Positions 27,833 to 35,447 of a DNA stretch of 39,910 nt are shown piece by piece. The stretch comes from a virus. The notes under the pieces are model-generated. The model had not been told where the DNA came from. It ran no database searches and saw only the letters and a program-made list of their open reading frames with translations. Where the stretch lies: IMG/VR virus record IMGVR_UViG_3300044636_000940, positions 1 through 39,910 of that record; one strand, 5' to 3'. Made by a program: the position numbers and the translations under genes. Within the stretch, counting starts at the first letter, position 1; the number at the start of each line of letters is the position of its first letter.

Positions 27833-28104
27833 GCTTCCCTCTCTTTCAGCATTGCGTCTGCGTACCGATACCGTGCTATCTCTCGGGTGTACATACCGGG
27901 TTCGTGATAGATCATTTTGCCGTTGCCTGTTTCTTTTACTTTCGCAACCATCGCACCCATTGGCTGCCAATACTTGATGTCTTCTTCGCTGGCATGGGTT
28001 GCGAAATAGTCGCGCAGGGTCATGCCTGATTCATGGGTAGTAGTAACGCCGTGCCCGTGGTCTAGGATGTTGCGCGGAAACGCTGGGCCTCCTGTGTTGT
28101 TCAT
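27829..28104 (-). CDS. Conserved small phage protein, 91 aa (GMTLRDYFA type)
   Basis: The ATG at 28104 has GGAG seven bases upstream and overlaps the previous stop (ATGA); another ATG at 28110 is only one base from the site. 'NNTGGPAFPRN', 'GMTLRDYFATHASEE' and 'YRYADAMLKERE' form a pattern repeated in very many phages and prophages. Its role is not known. Confidence 0.75.
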   Translation of the reverse strand: MNNTGGPAFPRNILDHGHGVTTTHESGMTLRDYFATHASEEDIKYWQPMGAMVAKVKETGNGKMIYHEPGMYTREIARYRYADAMLKEREA

Positions 28105-28289
28105 TCCCATGCTCCTTCGCCAAATTCGTTTACATGTTCAAGTGCAAAGATCATTAGCTGTTTGACCACGCCCGGTGTAATCTTTCCGGCTGAACCTTCT
28201 CCGTCAACAAACCTGATCCAATCACCATAGACCTGCATCTTGCGTATGTCGCCGGGGTCAATTTCTGCCCCATCTGAGTTGATGTTCAT
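28101..28289 (-). CDS. Hypothetical acidic protein, 62 aa
   Basis: GGGAG six bases before the ATG; ATGA overlaps on both sides. 'DPGDIRKMQVYGDWIRFVDG' and 'VVKQLMIFALEHVNEFGEGA' suggest a beta hairpin followed by a helix. Not recognised. Confidence 0.65.
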   Translation of the reverse strand: MNINSDGAEIDPGDIRKMQVYGDWIRFVDGEGSAGKITPGVVKQLMIFALEHVNEFGEGAWE

Positions 28290-28441
28290 TTGCTTCTCCC
28301 AATAATGTTAGCTGGATGTATCAGCCATTTGGTTCCAAGGAAGCGCACGGACTTGACCCATGCGCGTTGGTTGTGGCGGTCAATGCTACGCATGCCGCTG
28401 TTGAAGTGCTTACGCACCCTTGTGAGCATATTGATCTTCAT
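28286..28441 (-). CDS. Small basic protein, 51 aa
   Basis: Overlaps both neighbours by 4 nt (ATGA). 'MLTRVRKHFNSGMRSIDRHN' and 'RAWVKSVRFLGTKWLIHP' are strongly basic with regularly placed aromatic residues. Similar short basic proteins ('IDRHN..AW..SVR.LG..W') occur in other phages. It may bind nucleic acid; this is inferred from charge only. Confidence 0.65.
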   Translation of the reverse strand: MKINMLTRVRKHFNSGMRSIDRHNQRAWVKSVRFLGTKWLIHPANIIGRSK

Positions 28442-28725
28442 GCGGCTGCCTTCGCTGCCGCTTCGCGCTCGGCCTTCTTCTTGGCGTAGTGTGCCCGGGC
28501 GTAGACCCGTGCCTTCTCCCTGACCGTCTCGGTCCTGTACGGCTTGCGCTTCGTGGTCCTCGGCTTAGGCTCCACCGTTGACTGCAGCGACGTGAGCCAC
28601 TGCGCTTGAAACTCGACAATTTTCTTTAAGTTGTCGATGTCCGCCAGCGCTTTCTTCAGCAGGACCTGTGTGTGGATGTGATCCATGTCCATCTTGTCCA
28701 CGCGCTTGAAAAGGTTCCAGTTCAT
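28438..28725 (-). CDS. Small helical basic protein, 95 aa, first gene of the leftward chain
   Basis: GAGGG lies seven bases before the ATG. Residues 15-50 form a coiled-coil helix ('HTQVLLKKALADIDNLKKIV'); the C-terminal half is basic ('RTTKRKPYRTETVREKARVY', then a Lys/Arg/Ala tail), a likely nucleic-acid-binding part. As first gene behind the promoter at 28773-28801 it is expected to be expressed early. Function unknown. Confidence 0.7.
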   Translation of the reverse strand: MNWNLFKRVDKMDMDHIHTQVLLKKALADIDNLKKIVEFQAQWLTSLQSTVEPKPRTTKRKPYRTETVREKARVYARAHYAKKKAEREAAAKAAA

Positions 28726-28772
28726 GTGTATGCCCTCGTAAGTTACCAGCAGCGACGTTGCTGCCGGAGTGA

Positions 28773-28801
28773 ATCATACAACGACTTTTTGTACTCTACA
28801 A
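28773..28801 (-). promoter_or_regulatory. Sigma-70-type promoter for the leftward small-gene chain
   Basis: TTGTAG (-35, plus-strand positions 28796-28801) and TATGAT (-10, 28773-28778) are separated by 17 bases on the minus strand. The first leftward gene starts at 28725. Confidence 0.65.
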
Positions 28802-28820
28802 TACTTTTTTCGTAAAAAGA

Positions 28821-28848
28821 TGCACATGGGCCCAAAAATGGGTATGAT
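28821..28848 (+). promoter_or_regulatory. Sigma-70-type promoter for the rightward replication genes
   Basis: TGCACA (28821-28826, four of six to the -35) and TATGAT (28843-28848) are separated by 16 bases. The two promoters are divergent and lie within 80 bases of each other. Confidence 0.5.
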
Positions 28849-28857
28849 CAGGCCCAG

Positions 28858-28881
28858 CGACAACAATTCCGTTGTCGTTTT
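28858..28881 (+). terminator. Short hairpin with T-tract between promoter and first rightward gene (possible attenuator)
   Basis: CGACAAC (28858-28864) pairs perfectly with GTTGTCG (28871-28877) around AATTCC, followed by TTTT. It would lie in the first few bases of the transcript from the promoter at 28821-28848, ahead of the ribosome site AACGGAG. Confidence 0.5.
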
Positions 28882-28896
28882 AACGGAGATACACAC

Positions 28897-29289
28897 ATGA
28901 GTCTGGAAGACAAGATCGGGGAGCTGACCGCAGCGGTCAACGCCCTCACCGCCGCAATGGCGCATCCTTACCCCACCCTCGCGGACATTGACGCCAAGTA
29001 CGCCGCTAAGGGCATCGTGGTGACCCATACGTCGGCACCAGCCGAGGTAGCGCCCCCAAAGCCTGCGGCTACCCCGCCTGCAGCCGTGACCGAGCCTGCG
29101 AAGCCCGCGCCTGCTACGGTACCCCCTTCTGACGCCATCGAGTACGCGGCGGTGGCGAAGGCCATCACGGACGTCTTCAAGGTCGACCGGGCCAAGGTGA
29201 TCGAGGTGCTGGCGAAGTTCGGCGCGGCCAAGGGCCCGCAACTCAAGCCCGCCGATTACGCGGCCTTCCTGAAGGAGTTGGCGGCATGA
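28897..29289 (+). CDS. Hypothetical protein, 130 aa, first rightward gene
   Basis: GGAG eight bases upstream in a leader ending ATACACAC. N-terminal helix ('LEDKIGELTAAVNALTAAMA'), Pro/Ala-rich linker (about 45-77), then a compact helical domain ('YAAVAKAITDVFKVDRAKVI', 'LAKFGAAKGPQLKPADYAAF'). The C-terminal segment resembles small phage proteins found beside recombination genes; no activity is known. The position at the head of the replication operon suggests early expression and perhaps a role in DNA metabolism. Confidence 0.65.
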   Translation: MSLEDKIGELTAAVNALTAAMAHPYPTLADIDAKYAAKGIVVTHTSAPAEVAPPKPAATPPAAVTEPAKPAPATVPPSDAIEYAAVAKAITDVFKVDRAKVIEVLAKFGAAKGPQLKPADYAAFLKELAA

Positions 29290-29483
29290 CCATCGTGAAC
29301 ATCAACCTGATCGACTCCACCGCCATCGAGGGCGTCGTGGACGTGAACTGGGTCACCGAGGGGCCCGAGCCCACGCCCGCCACGGCGCTGGCCGCCCGGG
29401 TGCTGGACTTCGTGCGTGAACTGAGCGCGGCCAACCCCGTGCCGGCCCAGCCCGACATCGTCGACGTGGAGCCCAAGCCATGA
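29286..29483 (+). CDS. Small acidic protein, 65 aa
   Basis: ATGA overlaps on both sides; GGAG eight bases upstream. 'IVNINLIDSTAIEGVVDVNW' is beta-like; 'ALAARVLDFVRELSAANPVP' helical; acidic Pro-rich end. Not recognised; tight linkage suggests it is translated with the nuclease gene that follows. Confidence 0.6.
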   Translation: MTIVNINLIDSTAIEGVVDVNWVTEGPEPTPATALAARVLDFVRELSAANPVPAQPDIVDVEPKP

Positions 29484-30631
29484 GCGGACACGCCAAGCTG
29501 TCCCCCAGCAGCGCGGTGCGGTGGATGACCTGCCCGGGCAGCGTGGCGCTGTCCGAGGGCATCGAGGACAAGTCGTCCAGCAACGCCGACGAGGGCAGCA
29601 TGATGCACGCCATCGCGGCCAAGTGCCTTGAGACGGGCACCGACGCCATCGACTACGTGGGCACCACCGACAAGGAGACGGGCCTGACCCTGCAGGTCAA
29701 GCAGGCCCCGGACGTCCAGTTCTACGTGGACCACGTCCGGGACATCGTCATGGCGACCAACGGCGAACTGCGGATTGAGCAGCGGCTGCCCATCGGGTGG
29801 ATGACCGGCGAGGCGGACGCGCACGGCACGGCGGACGCCGTCATCGTGGCACCCGACGAGTTGATCATCGTGGACGCCAAGTTCGGGTTCAAGGAGGTGG
29901 ACGCCGAGCGTAACCCGCAGTTGCTGATCTACGCGGCGGCGGCCTTTGATGAGCTGAAGGTGGCCTACGACTTTGAGCGCATCCGAGTGGTGATCAGCCA
30001 GCCCCGGCTGGGCGCGAAGCCGGAGTACACCTGCACGGTGGACGAGTTGCACGATTTTGTCGGCAACGTGGTAGCGGCGTCGGAGGCGGTAGGCTTCGCG
30101 CCGGAGAAGCTGGTGCCGTCCCCCAAGGGCTGCCAGTGGTGCCGTGCCAAGGCCATCTGCCCCGCCCTGCGCGACGACGTGCTGGCCGACTTCGATGTGG
30201 TCGTGCCGGAGACGGCGGAAGAGGACGACCTCGCCCGGGTGATGGCGAACGCCGACATGATCGAGAACTGGGTCAAGGCCGTGCGTGCCGAGGTCGAGCG
30301 CAGGCTGCTGGCCGGCACGCCCGTCAGGGGTTACAAGCTGGTGCAGGGCAAGCGCGGCAACCGGATGTGGGAGAGCCCGGAGGTGGCCGAGGCCACGCTC
30401 AAGTCGATGCGCATCAAGCACGACATGATGTACGACTACAAGCTGGCGAGCCCCACCAGCATCGAGAAGTTGGTCAAGGCGGACGAGATTGGGCCACGCC
30501 AGTGGACCAAGATTCAGGCCCTGATCACCCAAAGCGCCGGCCAGCCATCCGTGGCCCCGGCATCCGACAAGCGTCCTGCACTGGTCACGTCAGTGGATGC
30601 CTCTGGGTTTGACGACGTGGCATCCCTTTAA
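29480..30631 (+). CDS. DUF2800 family PD-(D/E)XK nuclease, Cas4-like with Fe-S cysteines
   Basis: 383 aa, GGAG eight bases upstream. 'HAKLSPSSAVRWMTCPGSVA' is the DUF2800 opening. The nuclease core has Glu100, 'GTADAVI' (Asp119), 'LIIVDAKFG' (Asp132, Lys134) and 'QLLIYA' (Gln147..Tyr151), the order seen in Cas4 and RecB-type exonucleases. Cys18 with Cys218, Cys221 and Cys227 ('GCQWCRAKAICPA') gives the split four-Cys set that binds a 4Fe-4S cluster in Cas4 and AddB. It probably works with the downstream ssDNA-binding protein in recombination or end processing during replication. Confidence 0.85.
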   Translation: MSGHAKLSPSSAVRWMTCPGSVALSEGIEDKSSSNADEGSMMHAIAAKCLETGTDAIDYVGTTDKETGLTLQVKQAPDVQFYVDHVRDIVMATNGELRIEQRLPIGWMTGEADAHGTADAVIVAPDELIIVDAKFGFKEVDAERNPQLLIYAAAAFDELKVAYDFERIRVVISQPRLGAKPEYTCTVDELHDFVGNVVAASEAVGFAPEKLVPSPKGCQWCRAKAICPALRDDVLADFDVVVPETAEEDDLARVMANADMIENWVKAVRAEVERRLLAGTPVRGYKLVQGKRGNRMWESPEVAEATLKSMRIKHDMMYDYKLASPTSIEKLVKADEIGPRQWTKIQALITQSAGQPSVAPASDKRPALVTSVDASGFDDVASL

Positions 30632-30648
30632 CCTTCTGAAAGACAATC

Positions 30649-31191
30649 ATGGAAATCATCATCAAAGACGTGCGCCTGTCGTACCCCACCCTGTTCCAAG
30701 CCCGCGAGTTCAAGGCCGGCGACGGCAAGCCCCGTTGGAGCGCAGCGTTCATCATCGAGCCGGGTAGCGACAACGACAACCACATCAAGGCGGCCATCGA
30801 GTCCGAGGCCAAGGCCATTTGGGGCGCCAAGGCCTCGGCCATCCTCAAGACCGTGATGGGGCAGTCCAACAAGTACTGCTACAACGACGGCAGCACCAAG
30901 GCCAACGAGGAGTACCAAGGCAAGATGGTGCTGGCGACCCACCGCTCGGCCAAGCTGACCCGCCCGCTGATCATCGACCGGGACAAGAGCCCGCTGACCA
31001 GCGACGACAGCAGGCCCTACGGCGGCTGCTACGTCAACGCCAAGGTCGAGATTTACTGCCAGACGGGCGAGAATACCGGCGTGCGTGCCAGCTTCTCGGT
31101 GATCCAGTTTTCCCGGGACGGCGAGCCGTTCTCGGCCAGCGTGCCATCCGACGCCGGCTTTGACGATCTGGGCATCGACGACTTGGTCTGA
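30649..31191 (+). CDS. Single-stranded DNA-binding protein, DUF2815/Enc34 type
   Basis: 180 aa. 'IIKDVRLSYPTLFQAREFKA', 'PRWSAAFIIEPGSDN', 'GKMVLATHRSAKLTRPLIID', 'RPYGGCYVNAKVEIYCQ' and 'VRASFSVIQFSRDGEPF' follow the DUF2815 family, whose Enc34 phage member is a structurally known OB-fold ssDNA-binding protein. The acidic tail ('GFDDLGIDDLV') is typical of SSBs and recruits partner proteins. It lies 17 bases after the nuclease gene, with a weak ribosome site (GAAAG). Confidence 0.88.
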   Translation: MEIIIKDVRLSYPTLFQAREFKAGDGKPRWSAAFIIEPGSDNDNHIKAAIESEAKAIWGAKASAILKTVMGQSNKYCYNDGSTKANEEYQGKMVLATHRSAKLTRPLIIDRDKSPLTSDDSRPYGGCYVNAKVEIYCQTGENTGVRASFSVIQFSRDGEPFSASVPSDAGFDDLGIDDLV

Positions 31192-31271
31192 TTTTCAGGG
31201 GAAAGTTGCCACCATTGCGGGTCTATACGCAGGCAGCGAGTACCCCCTTTTTACACACTGGAGATACACAC

Positions 31272-31463
31272 ATGAGCGCGATGAAAGAACAACTGTGGGC
31301 CATGGTCGAGGCCATCGACGAGGTATTCGGCGAAGGCTACGCCAAGAAGAACCCCGACTTGGTGGGGCGGATGATGCAGGCCGAGCAGACCGGCTTCGCG
31401 GCGTTCCAGATCAGCGAGGCCTTCCATCGTCTGGTGGAGGCAAAAGACACCGGGCCTGTGTAG
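31272..31463 (+). CDS. Hypothetical acidic helical protein, 63 aa
   Basis: GGAG eight bases before the ATG, in a leader CACACTGGAGATACACAC nearly identical to that at 28882-28896. 'KEQLWAMVEAIDEVFGEGYA', 'KKNPDLVGRMMQAEQTGFAA' look like a helical bundle. Not recognised; lies directly before the polymerase gene. The 80 bases upstream contain a T5 tract but no convincing hairpin. Confidence 0.65.
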   Translation: MSAMKEQLWAMVEAIDEVFGEGYAKKNPDLVGRMMQAEQTGFAAFQISEAFHRLVEAKDTGPV

Positions 31464-31487
31464 AATTGTCTCGCAGCACATACACAC

Positions 31488-33551
31488 ATGCGAACCCTAT
31501 ACCTCGATCAGGAGACGTACTCCGAGACGTCCATTACGCATGGCACCCATGCCTATGCCGCAGATGCAGCGATCCTGCTAGTGGCATGGGCATGGGACGA
31601 TGCCCCGGTTCAGGTGCTGGACCTTACCCTGCCCAACACCCGCCCCGACGGCCTAATAGCGGCCCTTGGGTTCCCCAACACCGAGGTGGTGATCCACAAC
31701 AGCCACTTCGACCGCACGGTGATCCGGCACGTCTGGGGCGTCGACATCCCCACCGACCGCATCCACGACACCATGGTGCAGGCCATGGCGCACAGCCTGC
31801 CGGGTAGCCTCGGCATGCTCTGCGAGGTGCTGGGCCTGCCCGCCGACAAGGCCAAGGACAAGGACGGCAAGCGGCTCATCCAACTGTTCTGCAAGCCGCT
31901 GGGCGGTAACTACAAGCTGGACCGGGCCACCCGCGAGACGCACCCCGCCGAGTGGGAGCGCTTCAAGGCCTACGCCGCCAGCGACGTCGAGGCCATGCGG
32001 GAGGTCAGGAAGCGCATGCCCACGCTCAACTTCACCCCCGCCGAGCGCGAGTTGTGGCAGCTTGACCAGCGCATCAACGACCGGGGCGTGCAGATCGATC
32101 TGGCGCTGGTGCGGTCAGCCATCGAGGCCATCGACCGGGCCAAGCACGAACTGGCGGGGCGCACGCGGGAGATAACCGAGGGCAGCGTGTCGAGCACGAC
32201 CCTGAACGAGGTCTTCCGGCTGCACCTGTTCGAGGCGTTCGGCATCGACCTGCCCGACCTGCAGATGGCGACCATCGAGAAGGCGCTGGCCGAGACGGAC
32301 CTGAACCCGGCCATGCGCGAGTTGCTGCTGATCCGGCTGCAGGCCAGCAGCACCAGCACCAGCAAGTACCGGGTGCTGCAGCGCGGTACCAGCCTCGACG
32401 GGCGCCTGCGCGGGCTGCTGCAGTTCTGTGGCGCCATCCGCACCGGGCGCTGGGCTGGGCGGCTGTTCCAGCCCCAGAACCTGCCCCGGCCCACGCTCAA
32501 GCAGAAGGCGATCGACGCCGGCATCGAGGCGCTGCGGGCCGGGTGCGCACACCTGACCGTCGACAACGTCATGGAGTTGGTGAGTTCCTGCATCCGTAGC
32601 TGTATCGTGGCGGCCCCGGGCAAGAAGCTGGTGGTGGCCGACTTGGCGAACATCGAGGGCCGGGTACAGGCGTGGCTGGCGAACGAGGAATGGAAGCTCA
32701 AGGCCTTCCGGGACTTTGACGCGGGGCAGGGCCCCGACCTGTACAAGCTGGCCTACGCCAAGTCCTTCAAGATCGAGCCAGAGGCCGTCAACAGCGACCA
32801 GAGGCAGGTCGGTAAGGTGCAGGAGCTTGCGCTGGCCTACGAGGGCGGCGTGGGCGCCTTTGCGACCTTTGCGGGGGCGTACAACATCGATCTGGACGAC
32901 CTAGCGTACAAGGTGCTGCCGGAGGCCTCGGAGGAGATCGTCGCCAAGGCGGACAAGTTTCTCGAGTGGGCCAAGAAGGACAAGCGGCCACGCTACGGGC
33001 TGTCCGACGACGCCTTCGTGGCCTGCGACGTCCTGAAGCGGGTGTGGCGGGACGCGCACCCCAACATCACCGGGTACTGGCACAAGCTCAAGAACGTGGT
33101 GGGGAAGGCGCTCGCCAACCGGGGCAACACCTACAGCGAGATTGGGCTCAAGGTCAGGGCCAGCAAGAACTGGCTGTTGATCGGGCTACCCTCAGGCCGC
33201 ACGCTGTGCTACCCGTCGCCACGGGTCGCGGAGGACGGCGCCGTCAGCTACATGGGCATCGACCAATACACCCGCAAGTGGACGCGGATCAGCACCCATG
33301 GCGGCAAGCTGTTCGAGAACATCGTGCAGGCGATCGCCCGGGACGTGATGGCCGCCAACATGCCGCTGATCGAGGCGGCGGGCTACGCGATCATCCTGAC
33401 GGTGCATGACGAGATCATCGCGGAGACACCGGACACCCCGGACTTTAATGCGGACAACTTGTCCGACTTATTGTCCGCGCCCCCACCGTGGGCGCTAGAC
33501 ATGCCGCTGGCAGCAGCGGGTTTTGAGACACACCGATACCGGAAGGGTTGA
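31488..33551 (+). CDS. DNA polymerase, family A, with 3'-5' exonuclease
   Basis: 687 aa. Exonuclease: 'LYLDQET' (Asp7, Glu9), 'VIHNSHFDR' (Asn71, Asp75) and 'AYAASDVEAM' (Asp166), all catalytic acids present. Polymerase: motif A 'VADLANIEGR' (Asp385), motif B 'RQVGKVQELALAYEGG' (Arg439, Lys443, Tyr451), motif C 'TVHDEII' (Asp641, Glu642). There is no 5'-nuclease domain, as in other phage Pol A enzymes. It is the replicative polymerase of the phage. The start (MRTLYLDQET) is where the family usually begins, but no Shine-Dalgarno is visible in the 24 bases after the preceding stop. Confidence 0.95.
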   Translation: MRTLYLDQETYSETSITHGTHAYAADAAILLVAWAWDDAPVQVLDLTLPNTRPDGLIAALGFPNTEVVIHNSHFDRTVIRHVWGVDIPTDRIHDTMVQAMAHSLPGSLGMLCEVLGLPADKAKDKDGKRLIQLFCKPLGGNYKLDRATRETHPAEWERFKAYAASDVEAMREVRKRMPTLNFTPAERELWQLDQRINDRGVQIDLALVRSAIEAIDRAKHELAGRTREITEGSVSSTTLNEVFRLHLFEAFGIDLPDLQMATIEKALAETDLNPAMRELLLIRLQASSTSTSKYRVLQRGTSLDGRLRGLLQFCGAIRTGRWAGRLFQPQNLPRPTLKQKAIDAGIEALRAGCAHLTVDNVMELVSSCIRSCIVAAPGKKLVVADLANIEGRVQAWLANEEWKLKAFRDFDAGQGPDLYKLAYAKSFKIEPEAVNSDQRQVGKVQELALAYEGGVGAFATFAGAYNIDLDDLAYKVLPEASEEIVAKADKFLEWAKKDKRPRYGLSDDAFVACDVLKRVWRDAHPNITGYWHKLKNVVGKALANRGNTYSEIGLKVRASKNWLLIGLPSGRTLCYPSPRVAEDGAVSYMGIDQYTRKWTRISTHGGKLFENIVQAIARDVMAANMPLIEAAGYAIILTVHDEIIAETPDTPDFNADNLSDLLSAPPPWALDMPLAAAGFETHRYRKG

Positions 33552-33553
33552 TC

Positions 33554-33778
33554 ATGGGAGACATAACAGACTGGATGTTTGAGAGTGGAATGCTCGACTC
33601 CCCTGAGTGTGATGACTACGATGGCCCTCGCGCAGCCAAGCCTCTTTGCCGGTACTGTGGTCGGGCCATCGAGTTTGTCCATAACGGCATGCGGTGGAGG
33701 CTGTACGAACCCGGTGCGCGGGAGTTACACGTTTGTCAAAAAGTGCCAACCCTTAACGGTTTTGAGGATTTAACATGA
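33554..33778 (+). CDS. Small zinc-ribbon-like phage protein, 74 aa
   Basis: GGAAGGG six bases before the ATG. 'MGDITDWMFESGM' opens many phage proteins of this type. 'CRYCGRAIEFVHNGMRWRLY' with a downstream Cys in 'ELHVCQK' gives a CxxC plus one further Cys and His, a partial zinc ribbon. Possibly a nucleic-acid-binding accessory protein; overlaps the VRR-NUC gene by 4 nt. Confidence 0.7.
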   Translation: MGDITDWMFESGMLDSPECDDYDGPRAAKPLCRYCGRAIEFVHNGMRWRLYEPGARELHVCQKVPTLNGFEDLT

Positions 33779-34062
33779 GAGAGTCAGAGATCGAGAAGTA
33801 CCTCGTCAAGAGGGTCAAGGAACTGGGCGGCGAGGTCCGCAAGGTCAAGTGGATTGGGCGCAACGGCGCACCGGACCGGCTGGTGATGCTGCCCCACATC
33901 GTTAACGGTTGCATTACGGCGGGCACCGTGTGGGTCGAGTTAAAGGCCACGGGCAAGAAGGCCGAGCCGCACCAGCTACGCGAGCACAAACGCATGCAGG
34001 CCATGGGACAGTACGTGGCGGTGATTGACAGCATCGAAGGCGCCGAGGAGCTGCTCGCATGA
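33775..34062 (+). CDS. VRR-NUC domain nuclease
   Basis: 95 aa, ATGA overlaps at both ends. The stand-alone VRR-NUC fold is clear: 'ESEIEKYLVKRVKELGGEVR', 'NGAPDRLVMLP' (Asp34), 'TVWVELKATGKKAEPHQLRE' (Glu55, Lys57, Gln67). Related phage proteins act as Holliday-junction or structure-specific endonucleases. Next to a SNF2-type helicase, it probably forms a replication/recombination pair, an arrangement common in phages. Confidence 0.92.
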   Translation: MRESEIEKYLVKRVKELGGEVRKVKWIGRNGAPDRLVMLPHIVNGCITAGTVWVELKATGKKAEPHQLREHKRMQAMGQYVAVIDSIEGAEELLA

Positions 34063-35447
34063 GGACCGAGTTCGTCCCCCGCCCGTATCAGGGCATGATC
34101 ATCGACCACATCATCGACACCCCCCGGTGCGCGGTATGGGCCGGCATGGGCACGGGCAAGACCGTGGCGACCCTGACGGCCATAGACACGCTCCAGATGG
34201 TCGAGGACGGCCCCGTGCTGGTCATAGCGCCCCTGCGGGTCGCCAGCGACACGTGGCCCAACGAGGCGCTGAAATGGAACCACCTGCGCGGCATGAACGT
34301 GTCCGTGATCACGGGCACCGAGCGCGAGCGCATCGCGGCCATCAAGGCGCCTGCGGCGGTCTACGCCACCAACTACGAGCAGATCGTCTGGCTCACATCC
34401 TACTGGGGCGACAGGTGGCCCTACGCGACCGTGGTGCTGGACGAGTCCACCAAGGTCAAGAACTTCCGGCTGCGTCAGGGCGGCAAGCGGGCGCAGGCGC
34501 TGGGCAGCATCGCCCACACCAAGATCAAGCGGCTGATCGAACTGACCGGCACCCCGGCCAGCAACGGGCTCAAGGACCTCTGGGGGCAGTCATGGTTCAT
34601 CGACGCCGGCACGCGCCTCGGGCGCAGCTACAGCGCCTTCAGCCAGCGCTGGTTCCGGGAGGGCTTCGACGGCTTCAGTCTGGTGCCGGTGCCGTCGGCC
34701 CAGACCGAAATCCAAGACAAGCTGCGCGACGTCTGCCTGACCATCGAGGCCAAGGACTGGTTCGACCTGCACGAGCCCATCGTCAACGACATCTTGGTGG
34801 ACCTGCCGCCCAAGGCACGCAAGCACTACCGGGACATGGAGGACGAGATGTACACCGAGCTTGAGGGCATCGAGGTCGAGGCGTTCAACGCGGCGGCCAA
34901 GACCATCAAGTGCCTGCAACTGGCCGCAGGCGCGGCCTACACCGACGACACCCGCACCAAGTGGACGGAGACGCACAAGGTCAAGCTGGAGGCGCTGGAG
35001 TCGATCGTGGAGGAGGCCGCCGGGATGCCGGTGCTGGTCGCCTACAACTTCAAGAGCGACCTAGCGCGGCTCCTGAAGGCCTTCCCGCAGGGGCGGCATC
35101 TGGACAAGGCCCCGGGCACCATATCGGAATGGAACGCCGGGAAGATACCGATCCTGTTCGCCCACCCGGCCAGCGCCGGCCACGGCCTGAACCTGCAGCA
35201 CGGGGGCAACATACTGGTGTTCTTCTCGCCCAACTGGAACCTTGAGGAGCACCTGCAGATCATTGAACGGATCGGGCCCACCCGGCAGATGCAGTCGGGC
35301 TACGACCGACCGGTGTTCATCCACCGGATAATCGCCCGCGACACCGTGGACGAGTTGGTGCTGGACCGGCTCACCACCAAGCGCAGGACGCAGGACATCC
35401 TGTTGGACGCAATGAAGAAACGAAGGAAAAGCAATGCCAAAGGCTGA
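34059..35447 (+). CDS. SNF2-family DNA helicase/translocase
   Basis: 462 aa. Motifs in order: 'PRPYQGMIID' (Q-like), Walker A 'GMGTGKT' (29-35), 'VLVIAPLRV' (Ia), 'VVLDESTKVKN' (DEST, 128-131), 'LTGTPASNG' (III), 'AGHGLNLQHGG' (V) and 'IIERIGPTRQ' (VI, normally QRIGRTRQ). The last has Ile-Glu and Pro where the family has Gln and Arg, a small departure. It likely unwinds or remodels recombination intermediates with the VRR-NUC protein. The end overlaps the 35434 gene by 14 nt. Confidence 0.92.
   Translation: MRTEFVPRPYQGMIIDHIIDTPRCAVWAGMGTGKTVATLTAIDTLQMVEDGPVLVIAPLRVASDTWPNEALKWNHLRGMNVSVITGTERERIAAIKAPAAVYATNYEQIVWLTSYWGDRWPYATVVLDESTKVKNFRLRQGGKRAQALGSIAHTKIKRLIELTGTPASNGLKDLWGQSWFIDAGTRLGRSYSAFSQRWFREGFDGFSLVPVPSAQTEIQDKLRDVCLTIEAKDWFDLHEPIVNDILVDLPPKARKHYRDMEDEMYTELEGIEVEAFNAAAKTIKCLQLAAGAAYTDDTRTKWTETHKVKLEALESIVEEAAGMPVLVAYNFKSDLARLLKAFPQGRHLDKAPGTISEWNAGKIPILFAHPASAGHGLNLQHGGNILVFFSPNWNLEEHLQIIERIGPTRQMQSGYDRPVFIHRIIARDTVDELVLDRLTTKRRTQDILLDAMKKRRKSNAKG

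Noticed and set aside
31195-31258. Terminator after the ssDNA-binding protein gene
   Set aside because: A TTTTT tract and short complementary pieces (AGGGG/CCCCT, TGCC/GGCA) exist, but they would need large internal loops; the hairpin is not convincing.
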